A stretch of DNA of 18,902 bases from DATGEO01 sp035310015. Lineage in GTDB: Bacteria; Chloroflexota; Dormibacteria; Dormibacterales; Dormibacteraceae. This document shows, one piece after another, positions 14,142 to 18,902 of the stretch; the first letter of the stretch is position 1, and each line of letters begins with the position of its first letter. The notes below the pieces were generated by a model. It did not search any database and had not been told where the DNA came from. It worked only from the letters and a program-made list of their open reading frames with translations. The position numbers and the translations under genes are program-made. The DNA lies in assembly GCA_035310015.1 (NCBI GenBank), contig DATGEO010000095.1:1-18902 (forward strand), in the 5' to 3' direction.

Positions 14142-16069
14142 GCGGCACCTTGTCCGGCGGGAACCAGCACGGGTGCAGGGACCGGCCCGCGCGCGCCCAG
14201 GTTCCCCACGGCGACGCCGAGGATGAGCACGATCGCGCCCGCCCAGATCCAGCTGACCAGCGGGTTGACCAGGACCCGGAACGACGCCGATCCGTCGGCG
14301 TTGGCGCCGACGAGGATCACGTAAACGTCCGCCACCGGGGTCGTGCTGATGGCCACGTGGGTGAGCGACTGTCCGCCGAGCCCGGCGTAGGTCGCGCGCG
14401 CGGGCTCGAGCGTCTGGCCGCCGAAGCTCATCGCGGCCACGAGCTCGGCGTGGTCGGCGAGCTGGCGCTGCTCGGTGCCCGAGTACGTCAGCGTGTAGCC
14501 GCCGACCGAGACCTGCTGTCCGGGTGTGAGCGTGACGTCCGCCTCCTGCTGCCAGAAGTGCGACGCTGCGATGCCGGTGACGATGACCACGAGACCGACG
14601 TGCGCGAGGTAGGCCCCGTAGCGGCGGCGGTGACGGGCCAACGGCGCGAACGATCGCTTCGCCAGCGCCCGGCCGAACTCGAAGGCGCACGTGGCGAGCA
14701 CCGCACATGCCGCCGGCAGCGTGACGAGGGCGGGCAGGTCGCGCACGCCGGCCGCCAGCATCGCGATGAGCGCGACCGCCGCGGCGGCCGCGGGCCAGCG
14801 CAGCGCGCGCAGGGTCTGCGGACCGGCCTTGCGCCAGGGCAGCAGCGGGCCGGCGGCCATCAGCGCCAGCACGACGACCAGCAGCGGCCCGGCGGCGCGC
14901 TGGTAGTAGCTCGCGCCGACCACGCTTTCCCGGCCGGCCAGGCCGGAAACGAGCGGCAGGATCGTCCCCCACAGCACCACCGCCACGACTCCGACGAGCA
15001 GCAGGTTCTGAAGCACGAACGCGCCCTCGCGGGAAACCGCCGCCGCCGGCTCGCGCGTGCTCTTCAAGCCTCCAGCGCGCAGCGCGAGCAGCGCGCCCGA
15101 GAAGACGACGCAGATCCCCAGGAATACGAAGAACCACGGCCCGATGGCGCTGATCGCGAAGCTGTGCACCGACGGCACCACGCCGCTGCGGACGATGAAA
15201 GTGCCGAACACCACGAGCAGGAAGGCAAGGATGACCAGGCCGAAGTTCCAAGCGCGCAGGCGCCCTCTCCGCTCCTGCACCTGAGCCGAATGGAGGTAGG
15301 CGGTGGTGGCAAGCCAGGGCATGAGCGCCACGTTCTCGACCGGGTCCCAGCCCCAGTAACCGCCCCATCCGAGGACGTGGTAAGCCCACCACATGCCGAG
15401 CACGAGGCCCGTGCTCTGCAGCGTCCACGCGAGCAGCGCGAAGCGGCGCGTGTGGGCGATCCACGCGGCGTCGGAGCGATTCGCGATCAGCGCCGCAGCC
15501 GCGAACGAGAACGGGATCGCGAAGGCTGCGAAGCCCGCGAGCACTACCGGCGGATGGATGAGCATCCCGCCGTCGCGCAGGATCGGGTTGAGGCCGAGGC
15601 CGTCGGGCGGGGTGATGGGCAGCAGGTCGAACGGGCTCGCGACCAGGACCAGGACGACGAGGAAAAAGGTGACGATCGAGGCGAGAATCCCCGCCGCGTA
15701 CGCCGCGAGCCGCGCGCCCAGGGTGGAGCTCGCGAGCAGCGAGGCGCTGCCCAGCACGCCGAGGATCAGCGTCCAGTAGAGCAGCGAGCCCTCCTGCCCG
15801 CCGTAGAAGCCGGCGGCGACGAGCGGCAGCGGCGTCGACAGGTCGGTGTGCTCGACCACGTACGCGATCGAGAAGTCGTGGGTGAGGAGCGCGGTCTCGA
15901 GCACCGCCGACGCGAGCACGACCATCGCCGCCGCGGCGTAGAAGGCGCGGCGGCCGACCTGGACCATGACCGGGTCCTCGACCGCACCCGCCCAGAACGA
16001 AAGCAGGGCCGAGAAGGCGCCCATCACGAGGCCGGCCAGGAGCGCGCCGGAGCCGACGTACGCGAGCAT
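14138..16069 (-). CDS. ccmF: Cytochrome c heme lyase subunit CcmF
   Basis: This 643-aa polytopic protein is full length for CcmF. It has the WWD domain WGGYWGWDPVENVALMPW (235-252), conserved heme-ligand regions FYGGQEGSLLYW (88-99), LIHPP (170-174) and LH (259-260), and a late external domain (about 510-605) before the last helix (about 607-625). CcmF takes heme from CcmE and attaches it to the CXXCH Cys thiols of apocytochrome c outside the membrane. In E. coli it works with CcmH; no ccmH is found here. The ATG at 16069 lies 10 nt after the ccmE stop. The stop overlaps the 29-residue gene (ATGA). Confidence 0.97.
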   Translation of the reverse strand: MLAYVGSGALLAGLVMGAFSALLSFWAGAVEDPVMVQVGRRAFYAAAAMVVLASAVLETALLTHDFSIAYVVEHTDLSTPLPLVAAGFYGGQEGSLLYWTLILGVLGSASLLASSTLGARLAAYAAGILASIVTFFLVVLVLVASPFDLLPITPPDGLGLNPILRDGGMLIHPPVVLAGFAAFAIPFSFAAAALIANRSDAAWIAHTRRFALLAWTLQSTGLVLGMWWAYHVLGWGGYWGWDPVENVALMPWLATTAYLHSAQVQERRGRLRAWNFGLVILAFLLVVFGTFIVRSGVVPSVHSFAISAIGPWFFVFLGICVVFSGALLALRAGGLKSTREPAAAVSREGAFVLQNLLLVGVVAVVLWGTILPLVSGLAGRESVVGASYYQRAAGPLLVVVLALMAAGPLLPWRKAGPQTLRALRWPAAAAAVALIAMLAAGVRDLPALVTLPAACAVLATCAFEFGRALAKRSFAPLARHRRRYGAYLAHVGLVVIVTGIAASHFWQQEADVTLTPGQQVSVGGYTLTYSGTEQRQLADHAELVAAMSFGGQTLEPARATYAGLGGQSLTHVAISTTPVADVYVILVGANADGSASFRVLVNPLVSWIWAGAIVLILGVAVGNLGARGPVPAPVLVPAGQGAA

Positions 16070-16079
16070 CAGATGATGG

Positions 16080-16466
16080 TCACTGCGTGTAGGGCTTGGT
16101 CGAGAACCTGGAGGGGCATTTAGCGAGCACGCTGCGGGCGTGGAAGATGCCGTCCGGACCGAGGTTGCCCTCCGCCACGACCGTGATCCCCGGCTGGAAG
16201 ATGTCGGGCAGCTGGCCCTGGTAGTCCACGACCATCGATGACGTCGAGTCCTTCTCGGTGAAGCGGACGTGCAGGCCGCCGTCGCTGCGCACGACGTCGT
16301 TCTCCACCACGCCCGCCACGCGCACGTCGCCGGTCACGTGCTGGGCTTTGAGCTCCGACACGGTGAGGTAGTACTCCGAGGACCCTCCCGTCGCCGAATA
16401 GATGAGGTACCCCACGCACGCGGCGACCACGGCCATGACCGCGACCCACTTGAGAGTCGTGCTCAA
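16080..16466 (-). CDS. ccmE: CcmE heme chaperone, Cys type (CXXXF variant)
   Basis: CcmE carries heme from CcmC to CcmF outside the membrane. This one has 128 residues: an N-terminal anchor (6-24) and an OB-fold domain (about 32-113, YYLTVSELKA... GDVRVAGVVENDVV). Classical CcmE binds heme covalently by His in HXXXY. Here the end reads VLAKCPSRF, so the His is Cys117 and the Tyr is Phe121; the next Tyr is Y126. Cys-type CcmE (CXXXY) is known in archaea and Desulfovibrio, in systems lacking CcmH, but the Phe is unusual even there. The TTG start at 16466 overlaps the ccmG stop by 4 nt (TTGA). The reading of the C-terminus was checked on the nucleotides. Confidence 0.93.
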   Translation of the reverse strand: MSTTLKWVAVMAVVAACVGYLIYSATGGSSEYYLTVSELKAQHVTGDVRVAGVVENDVVRSDGGLHVRFTEKDSTSSMVVDYQGQLPDIFQPGITVVAEGNLGPDGIFHARSVLAKCPSRFSTKPYTQ

Positions 16467-16975
16467 GTGATGAGGCCCAGGTAGTGATTGAGAGTGGCCG
16501 TGTCGAGCGGCCCGGCGAATGAAGCCGTGACGAGACCGCCGGCGTTGATGAACACCGTGACCGGCGGCGAGTAGACGCCGTAGTCCTGGTACGAGCCGGC
16601 CACGATCGGCCCGACCGGATACGGGTGCGAATGCGTGCGCTCGAACTGCGCCTCGCCGCTCGACGTGTCCTGTATGTCGGCGCCGACGAACGCCACGCCG
16701 GGATGGCTCTCGTGCCCGGATGCGAGCACCGGCAGCTCCTGCGCGCACGGCCCGCACCAGGAGGCCCAGAAGTTCAGCACCACCGGCTCACCGCGCAGGG
16801 ATGTGACCTGGACCCGCTGCCCGCCGTCCGGCTGGATGGCGAGCGGCGGCGCGGGGCGGCCCAGCAGCTGCGGGCTGGTGAGCGCGGCGTGCTGCATGCC
16901 CCACCAGAGCGACAGCATCAGCACCGAGACGGCGACCACCCCGGCGCCCATCACGACGGCGGCCCTAGCGTTCAA
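16463..16975 (-). CDS. CcmG/ResA/TlpA-like membrane-anchored thioredoxin
   Basis: The protein (170 aa) has an N-terminal membrane anchor (about 6-26) and a thioredoxin fold outside the membrane with WCGPC (C74, C77) and a cis-Pro region SPPVT (136-140). Such proteins keep the CXXCH Cys of apocytochromes reduced before heme attachment. It is the first Ccm gene, 23 nt after the GH1 stop, and its stop overlaps the CcmE start. The start is uncertain: TTG at 16975 gives MNARAAV before the anchor, which I prefer for the Arg; GTG 16954 or ATG 16951 give a shorter anchor. As CcmH is absent, this may be the only thiol enzyme of the locus. It could equally be named ResA. Confidence 0.9.
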   Translation of the reverse strand: MNARAAVVMGAGVVAVSVLMLSLWWGMQHAALTSPQLLGRPAPPLAIQPDGGQRVQVTSLRGEPVVLNFWASWCGPCAQELPVLASGHESHPGVAFVGADIQDTSSGEAQFERTHSHPYPVGPIVAGSYQDYGVYSPPVTVFINAGGLVTASFAGPLDTATLNHYLGLIT

Positions 16976-16998
16976 CCGCCTGAGTTTAAGCGGCGCCT

Positions 16999-18252
16999 CT
17001 AGTCCACTCCCACAGGCTGCTCGGGAAGCGCGTTGGCGGCCGCGATTCGCCCGTACAGCCGGCCGCTGCCTTTGATCGTCCGCTCGAGCGTCTTCCGATC
17101 GACCGCGATCAGCCCGAACTTGACCCCATACCCGCGGGCCCACTCGAAGTTGTCCAGGTTCGTCCAGTGGAAGTAACCGCGCACGTCCACCCCGTCGTCG
17201 ATCGCCTGCTTCACGGTGCCGAGCACGTCCACGAGGTATCGCTCGCGGCGTGCGTCGTCGTTGGTGCCGAGCCCGTTCTCGGTGATGTACACGGGCTTGC
17301 CGTACGACTTGACCTCGTCGAGCACCCGGCGCATGTACACGGGGTCGGAGCTCCAGCCCATGTCCGTCATCTGCGCGCCGGGCACGTTGAAGCGGCGGAT
17401 GAACTGGTCCTTGGGTTTCGACGGGTCGAACGCGGCCATCTGCGCCCAGTAGTGGGCGATGCCGATGTAGTCGCTCGTGGCCTCGATGACGCGCCGGAAC
17501 TGGCCGGGCCCGACGGGCCAGCGATCGACCGTGAACTGGACCGTCTGGGCCGCGAGCCGGTCCCGCCGCCTGTCGCTCGCGGCCAGGAACAGGAACTTGT
17601 GATGGGACAGGCCGACGGGCGCGTCGGGGTGGCGGCGCTTGATGGTGGCGTAGGCCTGCTCATGGGCCCGGTGCATGTTCGAGGTGACGCGGTAGAAGCC
17701 GGCGAAGTCGCCGTTGTGCGCCGGCGGAAACTCGCCCGTGAGCCAGCCGTTGGCGCCATAGATCGTCGGCTCGTTGATCGTGCACCAGATGCCTATGAGG
17801 TCCCCGAGCTCGTCGACGACCCGCGTGACGTAGGGCAGGAAAGCGCGGGATGCCTCGCGGTTCGCCCAGCCGCCTTTGCGCGTGAACCAGAGCGGGCTCG
17901 TGAAGTGATGCAGCGTGACCATCGGCTCGATGCCCTGCTCGCGCAGCTCGCCCAGCATGTCGCGGTAGTGGCGGATCTGGCGCGAGTCGAACTCGCCTTC
18001 CGAGGGCTCGATGCGCGACCACTCGATCGACAGCCGGTGCGCGTTCTGGTTCATCTCGCGCAGGAGCCTGAAGTCATCGCGGTAGCGGTTGTAGTGGTCG
18101 CACGCGATCGCGGACGAATCGCCGTTGGCGATGCGGCCCGGCTGCTGCTCGAACTCCCACCAGTCGCAGTTGCGGTTGTCGCCCTCGACCTGGTACGCCG
18201 CGCTCGACGTGCCCCAGAGGAACCCGTCGGGGAAACGGCGAACGTCGGTCAC
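16999..18252 (-). CDS. GH1 family beta-glycosidase
   Basis: This 417-aa protein has the family 1 (beta/alpha)8 barrel with acid/base TINEP (E161) and nucleophile ITENG (E325). FPDGFLWGTSSAAYQVEG (7-24), RLSIEWSRIEP (73-83) and the sugar-binding FHWTNLDNFEW segment near the C-terminus are also typical. It cleaves beta-linked glucosides or galactosides. No signal peptide is present, so it acts in the cytoplasm. The usual NYY triad near residue 266 is replaced: IGIAHYW. The GTG start at 18252 overlaps the phosphatase stop by 4 nt (GTGA). Its place inside a cytochrome maturation directon has no obvious explanation. The exact sugar cannot be read from sequence. Confidence 0.93.
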   Translation of the reverse strand: MTDVRRFPDGFLWGTSSAAYQVEGDNRNCDWWEFEQQPGRIANGDSSAIACDHYNRYRDDFRLLREMNQNAHRLSIEWSRIEPSEGEFDSRQIRHYRDMLGELREQGIEPMVTLHHFTSPLWFTRKGGWANREASRAFLPYVTRVVDELGDLIGIWCTINEPTIYGANGWLTGEFPPAHNGDFAGFYRVTSNMHRAHEQAYATIKRRHPDAPVGLSHHKFLFLAASDRRRDRLAAQTVQFTVDRWPVGPGQFRRVIEATSDYIGIAHYWAQMAAFDPSKPKDQFIRRFNVPGAQMTDMGWSSDPVYMRRVLDEVKSYGKPVYITENGLGTNDDARRERYLVDVLGTVKQAIDDGVDVRGYFHWTNLDNFEWARGYGVKFGLIAVDRKTLERTIKGSGRLYGRIAAANALPEQPVGVD

Positions 18253-18884
18253 GCGGCGGCGCTCGCGGGCTTCGCCGTCACCGGAGGGTCCGTGTACTGC
18301 CAGCTGACCGGAGTGTCGTCTTCGAGCTCGATGGTGAGGTCGCCCGCGCGGTCGACGACCTTGCGGTACATCTCGCGTTCGTTGTGCGCGCGGCCGTCGA
18401 GCAGGATCCACATCGCCTGCAGCGGGTCCGCGTGGCTGACGATCGCGGCCGTCTCCCCCGGCCGCTCCCGCGCCATCCGGCGGATGACGGCGAGCACGCG
18501 CCCGCCGAGGTCGGCGATCGATTCGTCGCCGGGCACGATACCCCTCCGCGCCTTGTGCACGAACCAGAGCGGCCGGCGCAGCGGCACCTGCCAGTAGGGC
18601 ACGCCCTGCAGGTAGCGGCTGAAGTCCGCCTCGCGCAGGGCGGGGTCGGGCTCGAGCACGGCGGGGTCCCGCAGGTTGGCGTTGACGATCTCCGCCGTCT
18701 CGACCGCGCGGGCGAGCGGGCTGTGGACGATGCGCTTGATCCCTTCCGCGCCGAGCCTTTCCCCGAGGGCCGCGGCCTGGGCGCGGCCGAGCGCGCTCAG
18801 CTGGAATCCGTCGAGGTGCCCGTACAGGACGCGATGGGGGTTTTCGACGTCGGCATGCCGGAGGGCATGGATGCGCGTGCGCAA
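18249..18884 (-). CDS. Histidine phosphatase superfamily protein
   Basis: This 211-aa protein belongs to the phosphoglycerate mutase-like (histidine phosphatase) superfamily. LRHADVENP (8-16) contains the phospho-accepting H10, SPLARA (55-60) contains the phosphate-binding R59, E85 (READFSRY) is the probable acid, and SHADP (150-154) holds the second His (H151). These enzymes remove phosphate from small molecules through phosphohistidine. The RHxxVxNPxxVLYGxLxGFxLSxLGR pattern matches a subgroup which in mycobacteria (Rv0525) lies next to cytochrome c maturation genes. The TTG start at 18884 is supported by AGGA 7 nt upstream. It opens the long directon and overlaps the GH1 start. The substrate is unknown. 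Confidence 0.88.
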   Translation of the reverse strand: MRTRIHALRHADVENPHRVLYGHLDGFQLSALGRAQAAALGERLGAEGIKRIVHSPLARAVETAEIVNANLRDPAVLEPDPALREADFSRYLQGVPYWQVPLRRPLWFVHKARRGIVPGDESIADLGGRVLAVIRRMARERPGETAAIVSHADPLQAMWILLDGRAHNEREMYRKVVDRAGDLTIELEDDTPVSWQYTDPPVTAKPASAAA

Positions 18885-18902
18885 TTCACGACGATCCTAC
18901 GG

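Noticed and set aside
1..18902. CRISPR array, tRNA, rRNA, insertion sequence or apocytochrome (CXXCH) gene
   Set aside because: No spaced direct repeats, no cloverleaf or rRNA-like sequence, no transposase motif, and no CXXCH in any gene. CHTC in the peptidase and CAFC in MscL are not heme motifs.

Overview
The window is GC-rich throughout, densely coded and rich in GTG and TTG starts joined by 1-8 nt stop/start overlaps. I see no rRNA, tRNA, transposase, phage or CRISPR signal. The gene content (System I cytochrome c maturation with a Cys-type CcmE, MscL with a C-terminal zinc ribbon, a fatty acyl-CoA reductase-HAD fusion, a LarA-like protein) suggests a soil bacterium of the Dormibacterota/Chloroflexota type or a neighbouring Terrabacteria lineage. 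That placement is inference, not a database match.

Left part (about 137-7808, all minus strand). Reading in the direction of transcription: a secreted M23 peptidase; a fatty acyl-CoA reductase fused to a HAD phosphatase; a zinc alcohol dehydrogenase; a LarA-like (DUF2088) protein; a PlsC-type acyltransferase; and, past a palindromic repeat, a small secreted protein with a duplicated 21-residue motif. Reductase, dehydrogenase and LarA-like gene are joined by 1-nt overlaps (TGATG, TAGTG), so they are probably translated together. With the acyltransferase they look like a lipid or long-chain alcohol module whose product I cannot name.

Middle part (7872-11973). Divergent from the peptidase are a medium-chain reductase and MscL. 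MscL is convergent with a DtxR-family regulator across a candidate two-way terminator. The regulator is divergent from a ZIP metal transporter, and a 14-bp perfect palindrome sits between their promoters, giving a self-contained metal regulation unit. A small acidic protein and a NudL-like Nudix hydrolase follow as a divergent pair.

Right part (11945-18884, all minus strand). One long directon runs histidine phosphatase, GH1 glycosidase, CcmG-like thioredoxin, CcmE, CcmF, a 29-residue membrane microprotein, CcmA, CcmB, CcmC, CcmD. Most junctions are 4-nt ATGA/GTGA/TTGA overlaps. No CcmH is present, and CcmE has Cys instead of the heme-binding His (and Phe instead of the following Tyr). This is a variant of the System I type known from some archaea and sulfate reducers. 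No CXXCH apocytochrome is encoded in the window.

The stretches without a gene are all shorter than 150 bp. I see nothing convincing in 1-136. The others hold the palindromes, promoters and terminator listed below.
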